From the NCBI GenBank assembly GCA_945897765.1, contig CAMDGP010000088.1:1-8364 (forward strand): DNA of 8,364 bases, given 5' to 3'. Origin of the DNA: Chitinophaga pinensis (lineage in GTDB: Bacteria; Bacteroidota; Bacteroidia; Flavobacteriales_D; Crocinitomicaceae). Below are positions 1-7,129 of this stretch, one piece after another (the first letter of the stretch is position 1; the number at the start of each line of letters is the position of its first letter). Made by a program: the position numbers and the translations under genes. Below the pieces are notes generated by a model. That model saw nothing but the letters and a program-made list of their open reading frames with translations, did no database searches and was not told the origin of the DNA.

Positions 1-111
1 ATTCGCTTGTTAATACTTCGGAAATAACTAGGTACTTTTTTTATTTTTTTAAACATACTTAATTTTTGAAAACTAACTAATTGTGTTAAAGTACTAGCGT
101 TTGTCTAATGA

Positions 112-119
112 TAATTTTG
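112..119 (+). promoter_or_regulatory. Candidate -7 box (distal) of the exopolysaccharide operon
   Basis: TAATTTTG matches the Bacteroidota -7 consensus TAnnTTTG exactly. It would start transcription near 125, giving a leader of about 50 bases before the ATG at 174. I see no TTG at the usual 17-23 base spacing upstream (the nearest, at 81-83, is 28 bases away), so this is a half-supported promoter. It competes with the second box at 133-140. Confidence 0.35.
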
Positions 120-132
120 CGACAAAAATAGC

Positions 133-140
133 TACATTTG
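133..140 (+). promoter_or_regulatory. Candidate -7 box (proximal) of the exopolysaccharide operon
   Basis: TACATTTG matches TAnnTTTG exactly and lies 33 bases before the ATG at 174, a normal leader length for this phylum. The TTG at 138-140, which could be read as an upstream in-frame start codon, is the last part of this box. If the promoter is real, that codon would not be in the mRNA. No well-spaced -33 TTG is visible: TTTG at 116-119 is too near and TTTG at 100-103 too far. Confidence 0.45.
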
Positions 141-173
141 TGCTTCAAAACACAACTAACAATTACCCAAACA

Positions 174-1238
174 ATGTTTTCATCGCAATTTGAAAATTAC
201 GAAAATAAACCAAATACTCACGAAATTGAAATTGACCTATTTAAGACTAATTTAAAAAATAGTCTAAATTCCAATTTTAATGAAAACTCCAATGCCATAA
301 TTGCAAAAAAAATCATTTTAGACTCATTATCAACTGGTAATTTGAAAGTAATTGTTGATGAAAAGTTTTTGCAAAATCACCAATTTTTGAATTTACACTT
401 AACGGAAGTTAATCAAAAACTAAAAAGTTTAAACGAAACTTATTATGTTGGATTAGTTGAAACATTAGATGATTGGAAAAAGAAAAAAAATGTTTTAAAA
501 AAACCAGTTGTCGGAAAATTGGTGCGATTTCTTTTTTTTGTTTTTTACCGAATTTTACCAAAACTCAAATGGTATAAATTTATTACATTTTATAAATCAA
601 AAAGATTATTGTCAAAAGCTGAAGTTTTAGGCCGATTTGTTTATAACGGTTTTGAAATTTGCGATTTCTTTTCGCTAAAATCTAACTTTCATGTTTTTAT
701 ATTGAAAAGAAAAGGCGAACCCATGAAACAAACAACGAGTGAAGGCGTATTACTCAAGATTAATCGAATTGGTAAAAATGGAAAACTTTTTAAGGTGTAT
801 AAATTAAGAACTATGCACCCCTATTCTGAATATATTCATGAATACATGATAAAAACGCATGGATTCGATGAAAAAGGAAAAATAAAAAATGATTTTAGAG
901 CTGCAAAATGGGCAAAAACCTTTCGAAAATATTGGTTAGATGAGTTACCACAAATTTTGAATCTGTTAAAATTTCAAATGAAAATTGTAGGCGTTAGACC
1001 AGTAAGTGAAAGTTATCTTAACTCTCTGCCCAAAGAAATTCGAGAAAAAAGAATTCATCATAAACCAGGATGTATCCCGCCTTATATCGCACACGACTTT
1101 GGTACTACAAAAGAAAGTGTACTAGAAGCTGAATTGATTTATATGGAACAAAAAACGAAAAATCCATATACAACAGATATCAAGTATTTTTTTGTTTCTA
1201 TCTTTAAAATTGTTTTCAAAGGAAAACGTTCTTCATAA
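174..1238 (+). CDS. Polyprenyl-phosphate sugar-1-phosphate transferase (bacterial sugar transferase family, long Bacteroidota type)
   Basis: This is a membrane-associated monotopic phosphoglycosyl transferase, expected to move a sugar-1-phosphate from a UDP-sugar onto undecaprenyl phosphate as the first step of exopolysaccharide or capsule assembly. Numbered from the ATG at 174 (354 aa), the C-terminal half carries the family hallmarks: RIGKNGKLFKVYKLRTM at about 198-214, the catalytic Asp-Glu pair D256-E257 in DELPQ, and VGVRPVSE at about 272-279, then KPGCIPP near 297. The first 110 residues are Lys/Asn-rich and match no domain I recognise. A hydrophobic stretch with a central proline lies at about 115-140, far upstream of the usual position. 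An in-frame TTG at 138 would add 12 residues, but it lies inside a -7-like box, so I chose the ATG. It is first in the operon with the Wza-like and Wzc-like genes. The sugar specificity cannot be told. The family call is secure. Confidence 0.9.
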   Translation: MFSSQFENYENKPNTHEIEIDLFKTNLKNSLNSNFNENSNAIIAKKIILDSLSTGNLKVIVDEKFLQNHQFLNLHLTEVNQKLKSLNETYYVGLVETLDDWKKKKNVLKKPVVGKLVRFLFFVFYRILPKLKWYKFITFYKSKRLLSKAEVLGRFVYNGFEICDFFSLKSNFHVFILKRKGEPMKQTTSEGVLLKINRIGKNGKLFKVYKLRTMHPYSEYIHEYMIKTHGFDEKGKIKNDFRAAKWAKTFRKYWLDELPQILNLLKFQMKIVGVRPVSESYLNSLPKEIREKRIHHKPGCIPPYIAHDFGTTKESVLEAELIYMEQKTKNPYTTDIKYFFVSIFKIVFKGKRSS

Positions 1239-1250
1239 ACAACATTATTA

Positions 1251-2027
1251 ATGAATTGTAACTTTTTAAAAATCCTTTTTGTAGTGCTTTTAACAGTGAG
1301 TTTATTCTCCTGCAAGACAGCTGAAAAGACACTTTACTTCCAAGGTGAGTTAACCCAACAAAATATTCAATTGCACGAGAAATTTATTCCTCTAATTAGA
1401 ATAAATGATTTATTGGAAATTAAACTTACCGCCTCAAATGAAGAAGCTGTAAAAATGCTAACTCCAGAAATTCCAAATGCGCGTTCTACAGTGACTTATT
1501 CTTCTGGTGGCGTTGCAAAAGGAGGGTTTTTGGTTAATAGTTTAGGTGAAATTGAGTTACCCTTTATTGGTAAATTTATCGTTGCAAATAGAGGAAGAGA
1601 AGAAGTTGAAAACGAAATCGAGAAAAAACTTAGTGAGTACATTCAAGATCCAATAGTACAAATTCAAATCATCAACTTCAAAGTGACCGTTTTAGGCGAC
1701 GTTAAAACACCAGGAACTTACAACGTTCCCAATGAAAAAATAACAATTATTGAACTTATTGGAATTGCTGGAGATTTAAACATTTCCGGTAAAAGAAAAG
1801 AAGTGAAAATTATGCGTGAAGAAAATGGGGTTTTAAAGGAATATAATGTTGATTTAACTCAAAAAAATATTTTCAATCAAAACACGTATTTCCTACAACA
1901 AAACGATATTATTTATGTAAAACCAAATCGAGCCAAATTAAGTAATGCCAATGTGAGTCAAATATTCTTACCAATAATATCTACAATTTCAATCATGCTT
2001 AGCGCTATCAGTATACTATCAAAATAA
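1251..2027 (+). CDS. Wza-like polysaccharide export outer-membrane lipoprotein
   Basis: This is the outer-membrane part of a capsule/exopolysaccharide exporter, expected to multimerise and dock onto the Wzc-like protein encoded next. A short hydrophobic signal peptide ends in a lipobox (LFSC) with the lipid-attachment Cys at residue 21. The polysaccharide-export domain covers about 44-141; its signature includes NSLGEIELPFIGKF at 96-109 and a YIQDPIVQIQI-type strand at 130-140. One SLBB domain follows from about 143, beginning KVTVLGDVKTPGTYNVP. A hydrophobic helix at 237-256 ends the protein, the place where E. coli Wza has its outer-membrane helix. At 258 aa it is shorter than E. coli Wza (about 380 aa) and has one SLBB domain rather than two, which is common in Bacteroidota. 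It starts 12 bp after the sugar transferase and its TAA shares one base with the next ATG. Confidence 0.93.
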   Translation: MNCNFLKILFVVLLTVSLFSCKTAEKTLYFQGELTQQNIQLHEKFIPLIRINDLLEIKLTASNEEAVKMLTPEIPNARSTVTYSSGGVAKGGFLVNSLGEIELPFIGKFIVANRGREEVENEIEKKLSEYIQDPIVQIQIINFKVTVLGDVKTPGTYNVPNEKITIIELIGIAGDLNISGKRKEVKIMREENGVLKEYNVDLTQKNIFNQNTYFLQQNDIIYVKPNRAKLSNANVSQIFLPIISTISIMLSAISILSK

Positions 2028-4462
2028 TGGAAGAAAACCAACTTAGTTTTTTTGACAATGAACAAAGTCAAAAAATAAATTATAAAGAACTTGCGCTTAA
2101 ATATGCCCAAAGATGGAAGTTATTTGCTGTTTTAATAGCTGGTGCAGTAATTTTTTCAACAATATACTTACGCTACAAAGTACCTCAATTTGAAGCTTCT
2201 ACAACTATTTTAATTAAAAACAATCAAAAAGGAGGTTCAGGAATGTCTGAAACTTCCGCATTTGAAGACTTATCTATTTTTGCAGATGGAAATTCGATTG
2301 AAAATGAAACTGCTATTTTAAGTTCAAGAAACATAATGCGGAATGTTATCAATCGTTTGAAACTTCGAGAAGAATATTATGCTGTTGGGAAAGTTACTGG
2401 ATTTAAAAGAAGGGAGATTTATAGACTGAGTCCTTTGAATGTAAACATTTCTAAAAGTGATTCTGCCACGACTGATGAATTTTCTTTCTTTACAGCAATT
2501 ACAATTTTAAACCATCAAAATATTTCGCTTCAATTCGTAAATGGTGGAAAAAAAAGAACCTTTCCCTTAAACAAGTGGTTAAAAATTAAAAAAGGTGTTA
2601 AAATTAAAATTTCAAAAAATGAATATTTTAATAATGATGTAATTGGCAGAAACTACGAGTATAAATGTATTCCACTTGAATCCGCAGTAAATAAATACTT
2701 AGGAAAAATTACAATCTCACAATTAGGTGCTGGATCTACGATTTTGACAATCAAAATGAATGATAGTTCTAAAGAAAAAGCACAAGATATTTTAGATGAA
2801 TTGGTCAACCAGTATAATGAAGATGCAATTAGTGATAAAAACTTTATATCTAAAAACACATCTGATTTCATTAGTGATCGCGTTCGAGTGATTTCAAAGG
2901 AACTTGGTGATATTGAAGACTCAGCTAAAATTTTTAAAACCAACAATGATTTAACAGATGTTCAATTTGAAACAGAAACAGGTGTTTATTCGGCAAAAGA
3001 TATTCGAACCAAATACATTGAGGCAAATACGCAATTGCAATTAAGTTATATGATGTTGGATCATCTTCAAACGAATAATCGTCCCGATGATTTAATTCCA
3101 ATTAATCTTGGTCTTTCAGATAACCGAATCGAAAATATTATTCAAGAACACAACAAATTAGTAATGGAGCGCATTGAGGATTTAAAAACCACAACCCTCA
3201 AAAACCCCAGGATAATCAACCTTTCCAATCGGATAAGTGAATTTAAAATCAACATTGAAACGAGTATAAAAAACTTAATTCAAGCAAAAAAACGAATTCT
3301 ACAAGAAATTGAAAAAGAGGAAGTTAGAATCGACAGAAACCTAGCTAGAATGCCTGGTTTTGAAAAGGATTTAAGAGGAATCATTCGTCAACAAGAAATT
3401 AAAGAAACACTCTATATTTACTTACTTCAAAAACGAGAAGAGGCACAAATTGCACTTGCTGTTGGAATTGGAAATGCTAAAATTGTTGATTCTGCCTATA
3501 GTAATGGCAGTATTGTTTCTCCTAGAAAAACATTTATTTATGCAGGTTCATTAGTTTTTGCACTATTATTTGGAATCGTAATAATTTATCTAGGAGAAAC
3601 GCTTTACGATAAAGTAAACTCAAAACTAGATATTGAACGTGTTAAATTACCTTTCATAGGAAACATTCCATTAGGGCAAGCAGGTCAACAAATTGTTATT
3701 TCGAGAGGAAGTAAAACGGCAATCTCTGAAGCATTCAGAACTTTAAGAACAAATGTTGACTTTATTCTACAAAATAAAAAAGGTCCAAAGTTTATTTTTG
3801 TGACTTCTTCCGTAGCAAAAGAAGGGAAATCGTTTACAGCGGTTAATCTATCATTATCAATAGCGTTATCAAATAAAAAAGTTTTATTGGTCGGACTTGA
3901 CTTACGAGCACCAAAACTAGAGCAATATATTGGAAAAGATCGATCTAAAGGAATCACAAACTTTATAATCGACGAAGAGTTAACACTTGATGATTTAATT
4001 TATAACACGGAATTAAATAAAAATGTGGATATTCTTCCATCTGGTGACATTCCTCCAAATCCTTCTGAATTGATTATGAGTGACCGAATCGACCAAATAT
4101 TCAAAGAAATTGGTGAAAAATATGATTATATAATCGTAGATACCGCTCCAGCTGGGATTGTTACCGATACGTTTCTATTGACGAAATATGCAGACATTTT
4201 CTTGTATATCGTGCGTGCACATGAACTTCCTAAGAAAATGCTGAATATTCCAATTGAAATCCACAAAGAAAAACGCTTACCGAATATGAGTATTCTTCTG
4301 AATGGCACACAAGCAGGTAAAGGGTATGGTTACGGATACGGATATGGATATGGATACGGTTATGGATATGGATACACTCAAGGATATTATGAGGATGACA
4401 CAAACAAACAAAAAACGTTTCTTCAAAGATTTAACCCATTAAATTGGTTTAAGTCGAATTGA
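2027..4462 (+). CDS. Wzc-like polysaccharide co-polymerase and BY-type tyrosine autokinase
   Basis: This inner-membrane protein controls polysaccharide chain length and export through cycles of tyrosine autophosphorylation. Domains in order over 811 aa: a Wzz-type N-terminus with a membrane helix at about 31-48; a long periplasmic region with helical, probably coiled-coil, stretches at about 280-440; a GNVR-type segment at about 443-500 with the PGFEKDL and ETLYIYLLQKREE motifs; a second membrane helix at 503-522; and a cytoplasmic P-loop kinase. The kinase has Walker A at 594-602 (SSVAKEGKS, Lys601), Walker A' at 619-629 (D625 kept, G623 where the first Asp is usual), and Walker B YIIVDTAP at 701-708. 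The tail holds nine Gly-Tyr repeats (766-783) and Tyr787-Tyr788, the expected autophosphorylation cluster. It overlaps the Wza-like gene by one base (TAATG), which suggests translational coupling. It ends the operon 13 bp from a convergent gene. Confidence 0.95.
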   Translation: MEENQLSFFDNEQSQKINYKELALKYAQRWKLFAVLIAGAVIFSTIYLRYKVPQFEASTTILIKNNQKGGSGMSETSAFEDLSIFADGNSIENETAILSSRNIMRNVINRLKLREEYYAVGKVTGFKRREIYRLSPLNVNISKSDSATTDEFSFFTAITILNHQNISLQFVNGGKKRTFPLNKWLKIKKGVKIKISKNEYFNNDVIGRNYEYKCIPLESAVNKYLGKITISQLGAGSTILTIKMNDSSKEKAQDILDELVNQYNEDAISDKNFISKNTSDFISDRVRVISKELGDIEDSAKIFKTNNDLTDVQFETETGVYSAKDIRTKYIEANTQLQLSYMMLDHLQTNNRPDDLIPINLGLSDNRIENIIQEHNKLVMERIEDLKTTTLKNPRIINLSNRISEFKINIETSIKNLIQAKKRILQEIEKEEVRIDRNLARMPGFEKDLRGIIRQQEIKETLYIYLLQKREEAQIALAVGIGNAKIVDSAYSNGSIVSPRKTFIYAGSLVFALLFGIVIIYLGETLYDKVNSKLDIERVKLPFIGNIPLGQAGQQIVISRGSKTAISEAFRTLRTNVDFILQNKKGPKFIFVTSSVAKEGKSFTAVNLSLSIALSNKKVLLVGLDLRAPKLEQYIGKDRSKGITNFIIDEELTLDDLIYNTELNKNVDILPSGDIPPNPSELIMSDRIDQIFKEIGEKYDYIIVDTAPAGIVTDTFLLTKYADIFLYIVRAHELPKKMLNIPIEIHKEKRLPNMSILLNGTQAGKGYGYGYGYGYGYGYGYGYTQGYYEDDTNKQKTFLQRFNPLNWFKSN
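4322..4375 (+). repeat. Three tandem 18-bp units encoding (Gly-Tyr)9
   Basis: The tract splits into three 18-base units at 4322-4339, 4340-4357 and 4358-4375, each coding GYGYGY and each ending GGATAC. Units 2 and 3 match at 17 of 18 bases; unit 1 matches unit 2 at 15 of 18. Gly codons are six GGA, two GGT and one GGG; Tyr codons are five TAT and four TAC. The unit length keeps the reading frame, so gain or loss of units would change only the number of tail tyrosines. Confidence 0.9.
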
Positions 4463-4475
4463 GAAATTAAAATAT

Positions 4476-5234
4476 TTAAAGCATAATTCCGACTGGACAA
4501 TGATCTGAACCAAGAACTTCGTTTAGAATAAATGCAGCTTCTATTTTGTGCTTCAATGAATTAGAAACCAAAAAGTAATCAATTCTCCAACCGACATTTT
4601 TTTGCCTTGCCCCTGCCCTATAACTCCACCAAGTATATTTAATGGCTTCAGGATGTTTTTCTCTGAATGAATCAACAAAATCGTTTGCTAAAAAATTTGT
4701 CATTCCATCAATTTCTTCTTGCATAAAACCCGCTGATTTGTTGTAATTCTCTTTTGGTCGAGCTAAATCCATCGGCTTATGCGCAACGTTAAAATCACCA
4801 CAAACAATTACTGGTTTCGTTCTTTCTAGATTTTTCAAATAGGCTAAAAAGTCTGCATCCCATTTCTGACGGTAACCTAAACGTGCCAATTCACTTCCTG
4901 AATTAGGTACATAAACACAAATCAAGTAAAAATCTTCAAATTCAAGATTAGTAATTCTTCCTTCTTGGTCATGTTCTTCGATTAAGATTTTATAGGTAAC
5001 ATTTACAGGTAGCTTCTTTGTTAAAATTGCAGTTCCAGAATAACCTTTTCGCTCTGCTCCATTGGCATAAACAGCATAATCTCTCAGTTCAGTCACTGCT
5101 TCTTTTACTTGTTCAGGAGTTGCTTTTGTTTCTTGTAAACAAATGATATCAGCATTCACTTCTTTCATGTCTTGAATAAAAGTTCTACCTGTTATTGCTC
5201 GAATTCCGTTAACATTAAAGGAAATTATCTTCAT
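4476..5234 (-). CDS. xth: Exodeoxyribonuclease III (AP endonuclease)
   Basis: This Mg-dependent enzyme cuts DNA 5' to abasic sites and has 3'-5' exonuclease and 3'-phosphatase activity in base-excision repair; it is cytoplasmic. All active-site positions of the exonuclease-endonuclease-phosphatase fold are visible in the 252 aa: N7 in ISFNVNGIRA, E35 in LQETKA, Y108 in VYVPNSG, D147 and N149 in GDFNVAH, D219 in WRIDYFLVS, and D244-H245 in GSDHCPV. The WWSYR segment at 202-206 is also typical of the family. Length is normal and the protein complete. The ATG at 5234 gives the family's usual MKIISFN start. It converges on the Wzc-like gene with only 13 bp between the two stops and no visible hairpin. 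It follows the GIN lipoprotein gene by 33 bp and may share its transcript; I see no good -7 box in that gap. Confidence 0.96.
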   Translation of the reverse strand: MKIISFNVNGIRAITGRTFIQDMKEVNADIICLQETKATPEQVKEAVTELRDYAVYANGAERKGYSGTAILTKKLPVNVTYKILIEEHDQEGRITNLEFEDFYLICVYVPNSGSELARLGYRQKWDADFLAYLKNLERTKPVIVCGDFNVAHKPMDLARPKENYNKSAGFMQEEIDGMTNFLANDFVDSFREKHPEAIKYTWWSYRAGARQKNVGWRIDYFLVSNSLKHKIEAAFILNEVLGSDHCPVGIML

Positions 5235-5267
5235 TTTTGATTGTTTTAATTTGATTAATAAATATTC

Positions 5268-6008
5268 TTAATTTTTTGAAATTACTCTTCCTTTGTTGTA
5301 TTCATTTTTCAACAAAACCGTTGGAATTCCATAATACCACAAGTCACCTTCCCCATTCAATTCTACTTTCAGCTTACAATTTTCAGCATTAATTTTTGAT
5401 AGAATTGGTGAAATAGAAAGTATTGCAATTGAATCTTGCACTTGTAATTCTCTCGAATCAAAGTATCCACTTCCATCAATATCCACTCTGAAAAACTTTG
5501 TGAAACCTTTTAATTTAAAGTCTCCCCAACCGTGAGGTACGACGAAATTCAAACTTTCTGCATTTAAATTAAAATCTATAGAGCCAGCACCGTCTTCAAT
5601 TTCGACGTTCAAATTTTCCAGACTCAAAATTCCTTTGTTTACTAACGAATCTGTTCCTTTAAAATAGATTTCTTTTAGATTTCGTACGTGAATTTCAATG
5701 GCTACTTTTCTTTTTTGATAACCCAAAAAATTACATCTATTCAAATTCTCAATCTTTAAAATCGAATTCGCTGAACTCACATCTATTAAATCAATAAGAT
5801 TTTTTCCTGCCTTAATTTCAACAAAGCCCAACGAATCTTGAATCAAGGTATATTTAATGTGCTCATACAATTCGAGTTTTTCAAAAGCAGCAACAGGAAT
5901 TATTTTAGTTGTTTGTGCGCCTGCTGATTTCCAACAAGTACGTTCGTTGGCTTTTTTGCAACTAGAAAAAACAAAAACCAGCAATCCTAAAACAAGCAAC
6001 TTTTTCAT
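5268..6008 (-). CDS. Head-GIN domain (DUF2807-like) lipoprotein
   Basis: This is a predicted envelope lipoprotein of unknown function. The signal peptide has the lipobox FSSC with Cys17 as the lipidation site, followed by Lys-Lys. The rest of the 246 aa is a run of short strands without membrane segments and resembles the Bacteroidota head-GIN/DUF2807 beta-solenoid family: an opening FEKLELYEHIKYTLIQ (42-57), a central IEDGAGSIDFNL-type strand (136-147), then IDGSGYFDSREL (177-188) and a closing VELNGEGDLWYYGIP (216-230). These GxG turns recur at about 40-residue spacing, as expected for a ladder of strands. Length is near the family norm. The start codon overlaps the stop of the upstream PagL-like gene (ATGA), so the two are probably translated together. 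The family is usually called a putative adhesin head, but no function is established here. Confidence 0.82.
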   Translation of the reverse strand: MKKLLVLGLLVFVFSSCKKANERTCWKSAGAQTTKIIPVAAFEKLELYEHIKYTLIQDSLGFVEIKAGKNLIDLIDVSSANSILKIENLNRCNFLGYQKRKVAIEIHVRNLKEIYFKGTDSLVNKGILSLENLNVEIEDGAGSIDFNLNAESLNFVVPHGWGDFKLKGFTKFFRVDIDGSGYFDSRELQVQDSIAILSISPILSKINAENCKLKVELNGEGDLWYYGIPTVLLKNEYNKGRVISKN

Positions 6009-7090
6009 TTCTGCTTATAATTTAAAGTATAACCTATTCCTAATTCCATGTAATCTGCTTTAGCAAAATGTGATTTAAGCGTGAAATTTAATAAAATTCC
6101 ACTTGGAAATTGATAACGACTGCCAATTCTAAAATAAACTGGTCCATCAGGTTTGTAAACATCTCGAACGTAAGCACCTGCGCCAAAAAGAAAACTAAAT
6201 CGTTCAAATGGAACAATATAACCCGCAAACAAAGCGGCTTGAATAATACTTAATTGTGTTTTTGGAACAAGAGGCTCAACTCCTAAAATTGCTTGCTTGG
6301 AAAACAAATCTAAAGATAATTCTAACCCAGCCTTTTGACTAAAAATTCTTCGTGTAAAAAGACTTAAAGAATAAACTGGATATCTTCTAGTTCCAATAGG
6401 ATTCATTTCTTTCATTGAAAAGATTCCTAAAGCGCCAAACATCCATTTCTTCAGCTTAAGATTACTTTTTATGGTGGAATTCAAAGCTTGTTCTTTACTT
6501 AATGTTCGACCGTATCCAATAGATAAATAGGGAAGATTGATTCCATAATTTGGGACTTTAAAAGCAGCGTTACTGAAATGTGTTATATCTAAACCAACTG
6601 TTAGAAAATTCTTTCCAAAGTTGTAATTAACTTTCGTGCCTATGACAATCGTCGCATTAATTTTGGAAGCTATCGCATTATTTTTAGGATTGTAAATTGG
6701 ATCAAAAGTTTTTGCCGTGTATCCTAAACCAAATCCCATTTTCCAATTCCACTCGAAGTTTTTTATTTTAACCATTGGTAATTCAGCAAATCCTGATAAG
6801 CTTGTATACCTCCCCAATAAATCATTATTTCCGACTGAACCTACAAACAAGGTTACACCAACTTTTGGCTCTCGGTAGGCTTGATGCCAATTTTTCGAAT
6901 CTCGCGTTTGAATGAAGTAAGTGAACTCCATCGCTTTGGCAGACTCTTGTGGTAAATGTCCCAAAGTTCCTCGATGTGCAGCTAAAAACCCTAGCTTTTG
7001 TCGAAACTCAAAACCATGTTCACTAGCAATTTGTCCATAATAAAACGGAATAAAAAACGATAGATTTATAGCCAAAAGCAAGATTCTCAC
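6005..7090 (-). CDS. PagL-like acyloxyacyl hydrolase (lipid A 3-O-deacylase family), outer-membrane beta-barrel
   Basis: This is probably an outer-membrane enzyme that trims acyl chains from lipid A. Numbered from the GTG at 7090 (361 aa), a signal peptide (about 1-19, cut before Gln-Ile) is followed by GFLAAHRGTLGHLP and alternating hydrophobic strands to the end, as in a beta-barrel. The PagL signature THFSNAAFKVPNYGIN begins at T170, with H171 and S173 at the catalytic His and Ser positions. At the position of the Pseudomonas PagL Glu140 there is Asn185. The protein is about twice the length of Pseudomonas PagL, with extra barrel strands after the motif. No ATG exists near the start: TTG at 7099 lies in a -7-like box, while GTG at 7090 gives a neat Met-Arg signal peptide, so I prefer GTG, with doubt. 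Family call good; activity less certain. Confidence 0.8.
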   Translation of the reverse strand: MRILLLAINLSFFIPFYYGQIASEHGFEFRQKLGFLAAHRGTLGHLPQESAKAMEFTYFIQTRDSKNWHQAYREPKVGVTLFVGSVGNNDLLGRYTSLSGFAELPMVKIKNFEWNWKMGFGLGYTAKTFDPIYNPKNNAIASKINATIVIGTKVNYNFGKNFLTVGLDITHFSNAAFKVPNYGINLPYLSIGYGRTLSKEQALNSTIKSNLKLKKWMFGALGIFSMKEMNPIGTRRYPVYSLSLFTRRIFSQKAGLELSLDLFSKQAILGVEPLVPKTQLSIIQAALFAGYIVPFERFSFLFGAGAYVRDVYKPDGPVYFRIGSRYQFPSGILLNFTLKSHFAKADYMELGIGYTLNYKQK

Positions 7091-7096
7091 AATTAA

Positions 7097-7104
7097 CAAA
7101 GTTA
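7097..7104 (-). promoter_or_regulatory. Candidate -7 box for the PagL-like/GIN operon
   Basis: Read on the minus strand this is TAACTTTG, an exact TAnnTTTG match. Initiation would fall around 7089-7092, almost on the preferred GTG start, which would make the message leaderless or nearly so. No TTG sits at the expected -33 spacing. The box also contains the alternative TTG start at 7099. Confidence 0.35.
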
Positions 7105-7129
7105 AACAAAGGAAAACGAGTTTTAACCT

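Noticed and set aside
36..50. T-rich run that could be the tail of an intrinsic terminator for an upstream gene
   Set aside because: No GC-containing stem precedes it; only a 4-bp GTTA/TAAC pairing can be found.
1..56. Minus-strand open frame starting with ATG at 56 (MFKKIKKVPSYFRSINKR) and open to the window edge, possibly the 5' end of a divergent gene
   Set aside because: Only 18 codons are visible, in a very AT-rich stretch where such a frame is expected by chance. No recognisable motif or promoter supports it. The upstream sequence would settle it.
28..97. Inverted repeat CTAGGTACTT (28-37) against AAGTACTAG (89-97), pairing about 10 bp with one bulged G
   Set aside because: The loop is about 50 bases and the sequence AT-rich, so a stable hairpin is unlikely and chance pairing is plausible. 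I did not call it a terminator or operator.
2653..2946. Minus-strand open frame of 97 codons inside the Wzc-like gene (similar ones at 3685-3957 and 4126-4308)
   Set aside because: These are antisense shadows of a well-supported gene, with no family resemblance or independent start signals.
4463..4475. Possible bidirectional terminator between the convergent Wzc-like and exonuclease III genes
   Set aside because: The 13 bases are all A/T apart from one G and contain no inverted repeat. Termination must occur inside a gene or by another mechanism.
5857..6063. Plus-strand open frame of 68 codons across the junction of the PagL-like and GIN genes
   Set aside because: It runs antisense to two coupled genes with good motifs and a signal peptide, and shows no features of its own.
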